A stretch of 64,000 nucleotides of DNA from Turnera subulata (Eukaryota; Streptophyta; Magnoliopsida; Malpighiales; Passifloraceae). Below, piece by piece: positions 54,083-64,000 of this stretch. Below the pieces are notes generated by a model. The model made no database searches. It was not told the DNA's origin and saw only the letters and a list, made by a program, of their open reading frames with translations. The stretch covers positions 52,757 through 116,756 of the forward strand of contig JAKUCV010007769.1 in the NCBI GenBank assembly GCA_028386065.3, given 5' to 3'. Both the position numbers and the translations under genes were made by a program. Every line of letters starts with the position of its first letter. Position 1 is the stretch's first letter.

Positions 54083-55451
54083 CTACAGCCAAAACCATGC
54101 ATCAACATTCCCATTTAAGATTTTTGGGTTCCATCATTTATCATGTACATATATATTTGCGAGAGAAGCGTTTTTTTTCCACTGTCAATCAAATGATGTC
54201 GACCAAGATTAATTAAGTATATAATAGAAGTACTGAAAAAGGGGTAAGAATATATTTTTTTGGTTTTAATTGCATCCGTTATCCAGGGTTTTATCTTGAC
54301 TAATTTAGATTCGATCCGGATCGCGGCATCTGGTATAAGTTTATAAGTTTATATATCGTTAATATAAACTTTCTTACTTTACCCTTACTAATTGATATAT
54401 AATCCTATATAGCTATATATATCATATATGTGCATGGTGGAAGTGAAGAAGCAAAGGAATTAAGCAGTGAGCTAAAACTTACAACAAGTTGATATCTGAT
54501 CTCATCGTCGGAAAGGAAAGGGGGGCCGGTGGGATCCTTGAGGGTAATGAGAACATCAAGGATGTCATCCATGTCCTTTCTTTTGCCGGACCTCCAATGC
54601 TGGATCCTTTCATCTATGATAGGATTATGATACTTCCATATCACGTTATTAATATGCTTCATTGACCTCTGCTGCCCATCAAGATCAAGTCCGGCCAAGA
54701 AAGGGAAGTAGTCAGATATGCAGAAACTGTAAACATATTTCATGAAATTGAAGATTGAGTCCACATGTTCTATCTCTTCAGGGCCGGGCCCTCCATCAGG
54801 CATTCCCCTCCCGAAGTTCCTCCTCCCAAGGAACATCCTCCTGGACACGTTGGCGCAGTAGTGCCTGGTCACAAGTCTCAAATTCACACTCTTGTTGGCC
54901 TTGTACTGATTCTGCACGTAGAACACAAGGTTGTCCCCTTCCTTTGCTCTTTTATCATGTAGCCACTTGATCCTCGCCGGAGACACCACCTCAGATATTA
55001 GCATCTTCTTCATCTTCTTCCACTGCTCATTATTAGCAAAAATTGGGGTTAGATATCCTCCGCTGGTCTCTTGTGTACCCAGAGTGAGTGGCCTAGTGGA
55101 GAAGATTGCATCTTTCTTCTTGTATATTTCCCGGGCTATTTGGGGGCAGAGCACTGGAATAAAATGAGTATTCCTCACCCGAATGCAAGCAATATCGGTG
55201 TTCATTTCCTTCATGAACCCATGAATCCACCGGAAAGTGGGCTTGCATCGCAGCAATTCTGGAAGGTTACCTACAATTGGCCATGGGGAAGGCCCAGGAG
55301 GTAGACCAGCTAGGTTTTTGTTGGCAACTCTTCTATAGATTTTTAAAAAGCCGAGGATGGAGAGTATTGTTACTACTAGGTTTACTATGGCGGTTGACGT
55401 TGAGGTTGAGGGGAAGGTATCAGTAAGAGTAGTAGCGTGGGTTAGTTTCAT
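53456..55451 (-). CDS. CYP79: CYP79 cytochrome P450 (amino-acid N-monooxygenase)
   Basis: Two exons (55451-54483 and 54082-53456) join in phase to 531 codons, the normal CYP79 length, with GT...AG splice sites. Features: N-terminal membrane anchor (about residues 20-42), hinge Leu-Pro-Pro-Gly-Pro-Ser-Pro-Trp-Pro, the CYP79-specific I-helix Asn-Pro-Ser-Asn-Ala-Ile-Glu-Trp-Ala (about 332), Glu-x-x-Arg (385-388), Pro-Glu-Arg-His (440-443) and heme loop Ser-Phe-Ser-Thr-Gly-Arg-Arg-Gly-Cys (Cys468). CYP79s are endoplasmic-reticulum enzymes that convert an amino acid to its aldoxime, the first step towards cyanogenic glucosides, glucosinolates or volatile aldoximes and nitriles. The substrate cannot be read from the sequence. 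No disabling change is seen. The subfamily is undetermined. Confidence 0.94.
54083..54482 (-). other. CYP79: CYP79 intron
   Basis: 400 bp, GTAAGT at the 5' end and GTAG at the 3' end on the minus strand; AT-rich, no repeat recognised. Confidence 0.9.
54483..55451 (-). CDS. CYP79: CYP79 exon 1
   Basis: 323 codons from ATG at 55451 to the donor GTAAGT (54482 downward), ending Tyr-Gln-Leu-Val. It is a phase 0 exon end at the position where CYP79 genes carry their single intron. It contains the anchor, hinge, C-helix region and the long, variable F-G region. The start was chosen because the anchor follows directly and a TATA motif lies upstream. Confidence 0.93.
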
Positions 55452-55525
55452 CTTGCCCTAATTGAATAGGCCAATGCATGAATATATGAGGCTGTTGTGA
55501 AGATGAATGAACATGAGTATCAATT

Positions 55526-55534
55526 TATATATAT
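55526..55534 (-). promoter_or_regulatory. Possible TATA box of CYP79
   Basis: TATATATAAATTG on the minus strand, about 75-85 bp upstream of the start codon, a suitable distance for a TATA element with a short 5' UTR. Confidence 0.55.
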
Positions 55535-55852
55535 ACGCTAACGATATGATCTTATTACTGCAAACTTACTATACAAGAATATACGCAACACAGCCCAACC
55601 GTGTAACACGGTGGTCACAGTATTTCAAGAAACTTAAGGAACAGACAAAACACATGAAACACGCCCTAGCGACGTAGCCACCAAAAAAATCATCAAAACT
55701 TGTTGTATATGTTAATTAGAATTATTATTTAAATATATATACACTTCCTCTAAACCCAGAATTGGACATTGATTCTGTTTATCTACTAATAAATCCTAAC
55801 CCTACATATCATTTCTTACAGTACTAATAACCCTATATTTTTTGTTAGGCAG

Positions 55853-55990
55853 AGGAGAAGGTATCAGTCAGTGTAGTAGCGTTGGCTAGTTTCATCGTGT
55901 GGCCTAAATAGGCCAATGCATGAATATGGGGCCGTTGTGAAGATGAAGAAACTTGGATATTCTTTGTATATATTATCCAATTAAATTAAA
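55853..55990 (-). pseudogene. Relic of a second CYP79 5' end
   Basis: The region is a diverged copy of 55384-55520: it contains the ATG (55895-55893), the first codons [13 protein letters not shown], and the upstream segment with AGGCCAATGCATGAATAT. The similarity stops after about 15 codons at a TAA. Upstream, a short AAATCAT...AAAACTTGTTGTATAT segment is also repeated (55687 and 55990). It shows a tandem CYP79 duplication with loss of the second copy. Confidence 0.82.
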
Positions 55991-56312
55991 AAATCATTAA
56001 AACTTGTTGTATATATCTTTATGACCTCTTGATTTTAATTTATTTTGTTACTAAATAAATATATTAAAATTATAAATTCCGTTGCAGAATTAACATGATA
56101 TTTAGCTTTTAAGCGGAATGACAATATCATGCATGTAGCAATAGTTTTAAATAAGTTTGACTAGATTGGATGCCGGCCATGGTGGCAAATCTAAGTTTTG
56201 GAGTTATAGGGTGGCTAGAGTGTGTGGTGCCTATATATTTGGAGAATTTTCCTAGACTTAGAGTTGCAGTTGATAAATGCGTGCTTGTTGTTTTCCGATG
56301 CTAAATAAATGC
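55991..56312. other. AT-rich intergenic DNA
   Basis: No supported gene. A short copy of the CYP79 upstream segment (AAAACTTGTTGTATAT) lies at its start; otherwise nothing was recognised. Confidence 0.5.
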
Positions 56313-56870
56313 GGGCCATGTGAAGGATGCCTTTAGTTTTTTCTGGTGTGGGTTATTGTGGTAAGGAGGGGAAGTATTATGTGAGCTATTATGTGAAGGA
56401 TGGGTATCTTGCATGCTTTCCTTTAGGGAATTATAATCATGGGAAATCTTTTGTTTGGCTAGGTTGTCCCCCCCAAATTAAGGCTCAGTGTTTCGTATGG
56501 TTGGCATTTTATCGTGGTATATCCACTGAAGCTGCCTTATAATATAAAAAATATTGTTGATGTGGAAAATGCAAAATGTCCGTTATGTATGAATGAGATT
56601 AATTCAGTCTAGAGATCATTTGCTACTGCATTGCTGGTTCTCCTGGAGGTTATAGGGCAGAATAACGCAGTGGTAAGTGTATGCCATGAAGTTTTGAGGA
56701 GCTTTTTGTCCAGTGCTGTGGTATTGTTGCTTCATTAAGATTTAACTAAGAGCAAAATAAGTCCTCATCTTTGACTATATCCTATGCTTGAGTTAGTGGA
56801 TAGGAAAGGGTCTATGGAGTGGATTAAGGCAAAACGACCACAATGTCCTTGATGCATGAATCTCTGCCGA
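56313..56870 (+). pseudogene. LINE zf-RVT relic
   Basis: A plus-strand frame at 56327-56542 and its continuation read Gly-Lys-Ser-Phe-Val-Trp-Leu-Gly-Cys-Pro-Pro-Gln-Ile-Lys, Cys-Phe-Val-Trp-Leu-Ala, Ile-Ser-Thr, then Cys-Pro-Leu-Cys near 56578. These are blocks of the zf-RVT region of a LINE ORF2. Both neighbours of the block are missing, so it is a small remnant. Confidence 0.65.
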
Positions 56871-56965
56871 TAGAATCAAATCCTGGAGAGATGCCTCGGT
56901 GTATTGGTATCACTGTGATTGGTCGTTGCGTTTAGCCACGACCGTGTGGGGGCCGGGGAGCTCGA

Positions 56966-57085
56966 GTTTCACATTTTTTGCACTGGACAACACAAATGAC
57001 GCAGCGTAGGGAAAGCCACTCATTTCACATTTTTTTGCACTTGACAAACACATAGGACGCAGCGTACGTATAGGGAAAGTCGTTG
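56966..57085. repeat. Tandem repeat, two units of about 57-63 bp
   Basis: The units begin TTTCACATTTTTTGCAC and contain GACGCAGCGTA followed by AGGGAAAG. The second unit has a short GTACGTAT insertion. There is no coding potential. Confidence 0.8.
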
Positions 57086-57284
57086 TGAAGTGCTCTGATC
57101 CACGAAGTCATTGTGAGGTCTAGAATATATATATATAGAACCTCCAAAATTTAACAAACGAGTTGGCACTGTGACCACCAAAATTGAATAAATCAGCCCT
57201 TTAGTAGATCATTAAAATACCACCACTCTATACTATTAAAAACAAAAAAAGAAAAAAATACCACTAGTCTATATAACTAAGACA

Positions 57285-57620
57285 ATTATTTATGTTTGTT
57301 TAACAAATACGATTTTAAGATATTCTGGGTATACCCTCACCCTATCCTGCCAATATACCGTCGGACAAAAATTAAAATTTGTCCCTAACCGTAAGCTTTT
57401 CAATTATAGAATCCTACTCTAATCAACCCTTACAAAATAGGATTTCAATACGGGTGGCTTCACCCTACCTCAGCATACTCTATACTACTACCCCTTCATT
57501 GCAGGCTTTAACAATCATTTTAGCCATATATATATTTCTAAGTTGTAATCATTCCTTTTTCTCAAAAGAGAAAAAGTTGTAATCATTCCTTTAAAGTTCG
57601 TCGCTTTCATCTCTTTTTCC
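57285..57620 (+). repeat. Duplicated intergenic block, copy A
   Basis: Contains ACCCTCACCCTATCCTGCC and AAATTTGTCCCTAACC, then GGGTGGCTTCACCCTACCTC. The same order recurs at 58265-58411 and 59164-59350, interrupted there by an insertion. Confidence 0.8.
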
Positions 57621-58264
57621 GTTTTTTTTTTTTCTCCCTTTCATCTTTTGTTAAAATTTCAAAGCTGTTGCAAAAAGTATGCTAGGTTTTCTTTGAAAAT
57701 AATAGAATTAACATGATAATTAGGGGTTTAAGAAGAATGACAACATCCTCTAACAATGATTTTAAATAACATTAATTATAATTTTCATTGTATCTTCCAA
57801 GCCTAAGGGCAAAGTAGAAACTAGTTATATATTGAGGGGTATTAAAGCTGAATTAGAAAACTAGAAGAATATTTTAAATTTGAGACCTAAATTTTTTCGC
57901 TAAAATTTTAAAAATTTAGTGTCACATGGAAATTTTTTTTCGTAAGATTAATTAGTGTCACATGGGAAGGTTTTCCGTAAAATCTTTAAAATTCGATTTC
58001 TTGCATAACTTCAAATATAGATGATTTATTTTCTCATAAAAGAAAAAGATATTTATATTTAGTTTGGCCTTAGGAAGATTTGTACGTACCATTAAACAAT
58101 TTGGTCCTCATACAAAATTACTTAAAATTTATATCGAGATATAATGAATTTTGAGAAAATTTGCATATGATCTTGTACAAAAAATTCATAGTTAAAAATG
58201 TAGCTTATAGATAAAGTTAAAATTTATGTTGATATAATCGGTCTACCTCTAAACAATTTATTTC

Positions 58265-59350
58265 TAATTATTTAACAAATACAATGTTAGGATCTTCTCG
58301 GTGTACCCTCACCCTATCCTGCCAATATACAGTGGGTAAAAAATTAAAATTTGTCCCTAACCTTTTCAATAATTAGAATCCTACTCTACTTGACCCTTAT
58401 AAAATAGGATGTTGGCATATTAAACTAAGTTAACAAATATATTAAGTTTAAGAGTCTTTTTATTATTGAGTTCTAATAGTCTATGTCCGGTTGAGTTTAG
58501 GAGTTATATCTTACACATTTAGTAACAATCCATAAAGCATGTTAGGTCTTTTTATTAAGTATCGCAAAAGTAACAAAATAGCAGTTATGAGAAACCGTAA
58601 AGGTGTGTGTATCGTGAGGGTGAAGGGCACCAATGTGCTACCTAGTTTGATTATAAGCATGAGTAGTTCCGGCAACCCGATCGAAAAAGACTATAAACAA
58701 AAGCCAAAAGCTTTTCACAATTTTTTTGATCAGACAGAACTTGTCAAACTCGGTCCGCCCAACTGGTTGAACGTGGGTAACCGTGACTCGGAGGTAACTC
58801 CAGGTTTTTTATCCTTCTGGGTTATAGCATCAAAAAGACCAGTCGGTTCATGGCGGGTTTTCAAGGTCTTCTGGATTTAGTGACCCGTTTTCGGCTTTTA
58901 CCGAGTTAAGAATCAAAATTTAAACAATTTTATCTTGGTCGGGCCATGGTTAGACCTTTTGTTCGACTATTTCTGAAAAAAATAAATTTTTACTATTAAT
59001 TCTAGTACCGGTCAGACCTAGTTGAATTTCGATTAGACCTCTAAACCTGCGACCCGACCATTATAACGGGTCAATGGCCGAGCCGGGTTTAATAACCTTG
59101 TAGATAAGTATTTCAAATTAAATAAAAAAGTTAGTTTGGTTTGAGTAATTTTCTATTTCTTAGATAGGACCTCAATAGGGGTGGCTTTACCCTACCTCGT
59201 CAGCTTACTCTATTCCCACCCCTTCTTTCCATGCTCTAACAATCTACAATACAATGACAAGTTCGACAGGCCCATCCCAATAAACCTATTTTATTATCAT
59301 CTTTGCATATAATTTTGAATTGTAATTATTCCTTTTAAGTCCGTCGCTTA
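58265..59350 (+). repeat. Duplicated intergenic block, copy B, split by an insertion
   Basis: 58265-58411 and 59164-59350 together match 57285-57620. The intervening segment is flanked by ATAGGA on both sides (58404-58409 and 59164-59169). Confidence 0.75.
58410..59163. mobile_element. Unclassified insertion of about 754 bp
   Basis: It starts TGTTGGCATATT, separates the two halves of duplicated block B and is flanked by a 6-bp direct repeat ATAGGA. An open frame at 58539-58880 has no recognised similarity. The right end (TTTCTTAG) does not form TG...CA or clear inverted repeats with the left end, so the class is unknown. The text around 59040-59095 (CGGGTC and CCGGGTTTAATAACC) recurs in related form near 61485 and 61650. 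Confidence 0.45.
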
Positions 59351-61440
59351 CATCTCGTTTTTTCTTTTTTTCTTACATATTTGCGTTAAGGTGTACTTCT
59401 CCACCAAAATTAGCAAAAACTATGGTGCCGAGCTACCAATTAACTTGAATTTATGGGTCTAATCCTCCACTAAAGCCTTCCACAAAAGATGTTCGTACGA
59501 TCTGGCAATATCATCACACATCAACCAATTCTATCCATCACCATCAAAGGAGATAGGAATGGAATTGCTGACGATCATGAGTGGTCAGGGTTGGCAATGG
59601 ACTAATAGCCCTAAAGTTTAGTTTTCTTTCATTTTCTTTTTTTTCCTCAAGGTGGGAGATGGGGGCAGCAGCATGAAACTTCCCCACCCTAGCTACCCTT
59701 TTGCCATTTTCCTGATAGAGGGTGATTGTTATGATGTTGGCTAAGGAAAAAGGGAAGAATCAAAGGGTAGAGATAACTAGGTAGGGACTTAGATTTGGTA
59801 GTCATGAACTTATGTCATGTTCAAAGTTTGGTGTTATAAAAAGGAATATAGTCTACACAAACACATTGTTAACAATATTACGGTGGATTTTGAATAGCAT
59901 TCTTATCATGTCATCATATTTTTTAATTGAGAATTTAAATAATTAGAAAAATAATTAATTAAATTAACTTCTTGTTTAAAACATACCAAATTATTATTTT
60001 TATTTACGTGAAATATTTTTATAGCCTTATATGTTATTACATAATTTTTTTACTAATCACATTGATATAGATTTTTTTTGGCCCAGATTTACTTTTTATA
60101 CATTTTGTATAATAATAATTAAAATTTTAATTTTCGCAATTAATGATTCGCCTTTACAACTATGATTTAGAATATAATTGTTTAATTATTTTACGTTATA
60201 TGATAATTCTTTTATTGAATTAAATTGTAAAATTATATTTTGTTATATTTTATTATTTTGTAATTTTTTCTTATATAAACTTAGCCCCCAGACAAAAGTC
60301 TTCGATCCAAACCTGGTTTCACTACATTTAGCCGCGAAACACCGTGACCTATATGGCTTGATTGGGTTGACCATCTGTTCGGGTTCAAAAATATTAAATA
60401 CTTTATAGGTAAACTAATCTCTCCGAAATGTCTCTTGCCAAGCCAACCTTTCTAAACATTGAGAATGGTGGTGCACTGGAAAACGTTTTACTTTATAGGA
60501 TTTGGAGTTTTTAGAAAAAAATACGTGGCGAAATACGGCTTTCATCCACTAATGGCAATGACCAATGAGCGTACTCTTGATCTTTAAGATTTATCACAGT
60601 GGGATTATTATTCACAATTTTTAAAATCGGACCGGACATTCAACCAGTAAAGAAAGATGTTTAAGAAAAATAGGGTCTGATCGTTTTATTAAATTAAGCT
60701 AATTTTTTAAAAAATTATTCAAAATATATTCATCATAATAATTTTACATTAATTTTTTAGAAGAATAACTAATAAAATAATTAAAATTAATTTTCAAATA
60801 ATATATATATAATGAAATAAATAAAATATAGATGATAAGAACATAATTAATATTAGAATAATTTATTTCTTCAAAATTAAAATATTATTTATTGAAATTT
60901 TAAGTATGCATATATTTTTTTATGTCGTTAAAGTCAAAATTAAAGCAATTTTCAATATTTAATAAAATTTATATAGAAAATTAATAATAACTTAGTTGGT
61001 TGGAGGCTTTGAATATAAAAAAAAAAATTCAAATCCTGGTGTCGTCCATAATTTTAATTTCCAACATAAAAATAATGGTTCAACCGATAAAAACCTTGCA
61101 AGGTTTGACCAATTCGTCAAAAACCGACCGGTTCTACCAATTTGTCAAAAACACACAGCTCTTACCAATTAAAAAACAGAATAAAAAGCTATAAGCGCTG
61201 ACTTTATTAAATTCTGGAGAAGTCCCATCCTGAGTTTCAGCATGATTTCACCTCTCTAAGTCTGTGTTTGTGCTGCCTGGAAATGCAGTTTCTCCTTTGT
61301 ATATACTTATTTATAGCTATGACTGGATGGCTTGAGTTGGCGTTGTAGCAAAGGGCATGCCTTATATTACTGTAATCATCTTTGATCCTTTTTTAATAAA
61401 GGCTTTCGTTCAGTACAAAAAAAAAAAATCAGGCTAGTAT
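59351..61440. other. AT-rich intergenic DNA
   Basis: Long A/T-rich stretches (especially 59860-60300 and 60660-61000) without a supported gene or element. Short degenerate pieces with CCGACCGGTTC near 61120 resemble those at 61480-61720. Confidence 0.5.
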
Positions 61441-61735
61441 ATGGGCGATTTCCATTTAAATCTTGTTGAACCGAACGGTCCAATCAATTTTAATAACCTT
61501 GCTTATTCTTCCTGTCCTAGTGGATGGTTTACTCAATAAGGTTCCCCAATGTTTCCAAATCCGGATCGGACCGGCCGGTTGGACCCAATTAACCGTGGCC
61601 CAATTAGTTCTCCAAATAAAAAATTCTTTCGTAGATTTCCAGTTGAACCCGGGTTTAACCATTTAACCTTGGAAAATTGTGACCTGATGGTCCGACCGGC
61701 TCAACCTCCGGTCCGAGTTTGATAACATTGGCCGT
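61441..61735. repeat. Possible MITE remnant, CCGG/GGTTNAACC-rich
   Basis: The left part (GAACCGAACGGTCCAATC) and the right part (GATGGTCCGACCGGCTCAACC) are inversely related in composition, with CGGACCGGCCGGTTGG in the middle. Relatives occur near 59040 and 61080-61140. Ends and target duplication could not be fixed. Confidence 0.35.
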
Positions 61736-63166
61736 TCCACTGCTAATGGATCCCAAAGACTATGGTGCACGATGCCAACTAAGATGTTCATGTTCTTGTT
61801 TGTGGGCTACTTGTTCGTAATACCTTTGATTTTTTTTTTGGTAATAATACCATTGATTAAGTCTACGTATTTATATTTTTATATTAAATATATAGTTCTT
61901 CTTGCAAATATCATTTTATGTTTCAATTTTTAATACATTATATATTAATTTTTTCGTATCCATCTCGTATCGCGAACTTTGCCCCCTACCAATCCTCATT
62001 CAATCCGGGTACAGATAATCTGAGGCTGTTGACAATAAAAAAATAAGATTAAGAATACATAACCATAGGACAAAGCAAGATAAACAAAGAAACATGAAAA
62101 ACCATATTAACGTCAGCTGCCAAATTGGTCGATGCAGAATAGAAGATTGTGAAGCGTGGCGCTAGGCAGCTAGTTACTATGGTTCAAAACCTGTTTGATT
62201 TTTCTGAGGCAAAATCCCGCCCTCGTCTATCAATAGCTACGAGATAGCTTTGGATTGCAAGGAGATCAGAAACACCTTGCAAGCTTGCCAAATCCTTAGA
62301 ACTGCAATCCCTCGTGAAAGGCTAAAATAGACTTAAATCACCGGATTTCGGAAGAACAGCTTCCAAGTTAGAGTTGCTTGGAATTCCACATCATAAAACT
62401 TGATGCTTTTTAGCAGGTAACAAGTAAAATCTTGGGAATTAAGTGCAACGTGATAGATAAATGTGGGCGTGTTCAAATGCAGGTGTGTTGCTAGGATTGC
62501 TTACACCACAACTCACAAGTCACGAGAAAACTCCTCGAATCATCATACAAGGGCTTTGAGCAAACTCAAGCAACTTATTGATATTGACGGTGGTTCAGGG
62601 CTACCCCATACCCCCCATCATCTCCCAATATCCCCAGATCATGGGCATGAACTTTGGTCTGCGGCCCATTGTCATTGAAGCTGCCCAATTTTATCCGGGT
62701 ATTTAACATCACTTATTCATGTAAAGTCTATTATTTATACGTATAACTAGCCGTAAATTAACAAATTTTAACTTTTCCCGTCAGTCTTTGATGATTGATG
62801 ATTGATGACTATATTATTTTAGAAGTAGAATTTACGATTTAGTTTTAAAAAAAAACCCTAAATTTTTTAACAAATTTACCTCTACCCTCTTGTTAGATTA
62901 ATTATTTATGGAGAATTTGATAGCTCATGGGGGTGTTATGTTAGGAAATAAAAATTCAGGTAACTCCATTCTGATTTTTCAGTTCAAAAGTTCCATTCCG
63001 AAAAAACAGCTAACCCAATAGTTTTTAAAAAATTTATCAAAGGTTCTCCACAAGATAAGATGAAGTCAGAAAAAACACAGAAATCGACATTGACTTTTTT
63101 AGATGGTACCATCAGACAAGCCGGTGCGATATTAAGATATTAGTTGGCATGTCCTCAGTAATTAAT
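61736..63166. other. Intergenic DNA without recognised features
   Basis: 1.4 kb with no ORF of recognised similarity; a frame at 62463-62678 shows no known pattern. Simple-sequence pieces (GATGATTGATGATTGATGA near 62788) are present. Confidence 0.5.
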
Positions 63167-64000
63167 TGTTAGTGTAATGCCTAAAAGCCAATCATTGGAT
63201 GATTATATTACAAGTCATGTATTTTGATTAAGGTATTATTCCAATAAATATGTTTATATGAGATAAACGCCTGCACATATTTATAACCTAAGAATATTAT
63301 ATTCTTGAATTGTCCCTAGTCTATTATTACTGTGGATGGGTTGTAATAATAAATTAAGACTAGCGTATGTTGAGAATTATATGAGATATAAATTCTACAT
63401 ATGGGTACAAGCTAGAGAACTTGTAGAATGGACTGACCAGACATAAGAACACTGCATGGACTCATGTTGTCATTAGTGATTCTTATATGTACTATCCTTA
63501 GACCTGAGATCATCAAGGTTCCCAACACGTTTGTCATATACTTTGATATTACTCTTAGTCATTCGTAATAGAGTGGACCTCAGAATAATCGTTGGGTATA
63601 TGATATAACGTGTAGTGGGTTTTGAATGATCAAGATGGAATTCGTCCAACCCATATAACGATTATATTATCAGTTGGGCCTCTTGATAAAGTTGAACTGT
63701 AAATGCATGGCCATGCTCAGATTAAGTGATATGGGGATATCATTTGTATCTGTATCACACAGTTAACTCGGGGATCAAGAAATGTTAGATTAAACATAGG
63801 CGAGAATGACATATTCTATGTCTCGTGTTTGATCTCGATAATGGGACGAAAGGGTAATGACATCTTCCGAGGCATAATGAATCAGTACTGATCTTGTCGT
63901 TTGGGTAGCAATGATGTGTTGCTAGACACCGGTCATTGTTTATAATTGTAAATGAGAGTTTACAATTATTGCCAAACGTCACAAGTGCCTACAGGGTCAT
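63167..64000 (+). mobile_element. Probable LTR start running off the right edge
   Basis: From TGTTAGTGTAATGCC onward the sequence is non-coding, of even composition and unlike the AT-rich flank. This is the look of a retrotransposon LTR, and the start TGTTAG is LTR-like. The other end lies outside the window, so neither the class nor the boundary can be confirmed. Confidence 0.4.

Noticed and set aside
58539..58880. ORF of 113 codons in the unclassified insertion
   Set aside because: No recognised domain, and composition equals the surrounding non-coding DNA; not called as a gene.
61441..61735. Called as a complete MITE
   Set aside because: Inverted ends are vague and no target duplication was found; kept only as a low-confidence remnant.
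62463..62678. ORF of 71 codons
   Set aside because: Too short, no family pattern, no promoter or splice context.
1..64000. CRISPR arrays, tRNA, rRNA, bacterial operons
   Set aside because: No regularly spaced repeats with unique spacers, no RNA gene signatures; gene structure is that of a plant nuclear genome.

Overview
This is plant nuclear DNA, almost certainly from a eudicot. The grounds are RNase H-bearing L1-type LINEs, Athila-type Ty3/gypsy and Ty1/copia elements, hAT and Mutator-like elements, and a two-exon CYP79 cytochrome P450 gene. The species cannot be named from sequence alone. There is no prokaryotic signature, tRNA, rRNA or CRISPR array. About 80 percent of the window is transposable-element sequence, much of it inserted one element inside another.

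Layout. 1-7050: a minus-strand L1-type LINE whose 3' half is tandemly duplicated, with a short inverted junction piece. 7055-7740: tail ends of another LINE and of a gypsy integrase. 7766-12778: a hAT MITE, then a long-TIR DNA transposon whose left TIR is split by a 5'-truncated LINE, which itself carries a 947-bp Mutator-like element with a perfect 10-bp target duplication. 12976-16786: a 3.8-kb hAT-type element with a perfect 8-bp target duplication and a further TIR element inside it.

16888-40604: one shattered CYP71-clan P450 pseudogene on the plus strand. Its hinge codons are split by a 20-kb Athila element (16979-36923), which itself contains a full-length LINE (24033-30193, 15-bp target duplication) and a solo LTR (30960-32805, 5-bp target duplication). 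The rest of the P450 is broken by a truncated copia element, by a hAT MITE and by point mutations, including loss of the heme-ligand cysteine.

40621-52834: a minus-strand copia element starting 17 bp after the P450 stop. A second Athila element (42319-50933) sits inside it, is 5'-deleted and lacks RT, RNase H and most of integrase. Its 3' LTR holds a 3-kb foreign LTR.

53456-55451 (minus): the only intact protein-coding host gene, a CYP79 (amino-acid N-monooxygenase, aldoxime-forming) of 531 residues in two exons, with a relic of a second CYP79 5' end just upstream. With the elements removed, the CYP71-like pseudogene and the CYP79 would lie tail to tail within about 1 kb. CYP79 and CYP71-clan enzymes catalyse consecutive steps in cyanogenic glucoside and related aldoxime pathways, so this looks like a decayed biosynthetic gene pair. 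55990-64000 is AT-rich intergenic DNA with LINE relics, duplicated blocks and the beginning of a probable LTR at the right edge.

The least expected pattern is a short palindrome, CAGC-N4-GCTG, that recurs at least 14 times exactly (plus many near matches) and only in the Athila elements, in both coding and non-coding parts.
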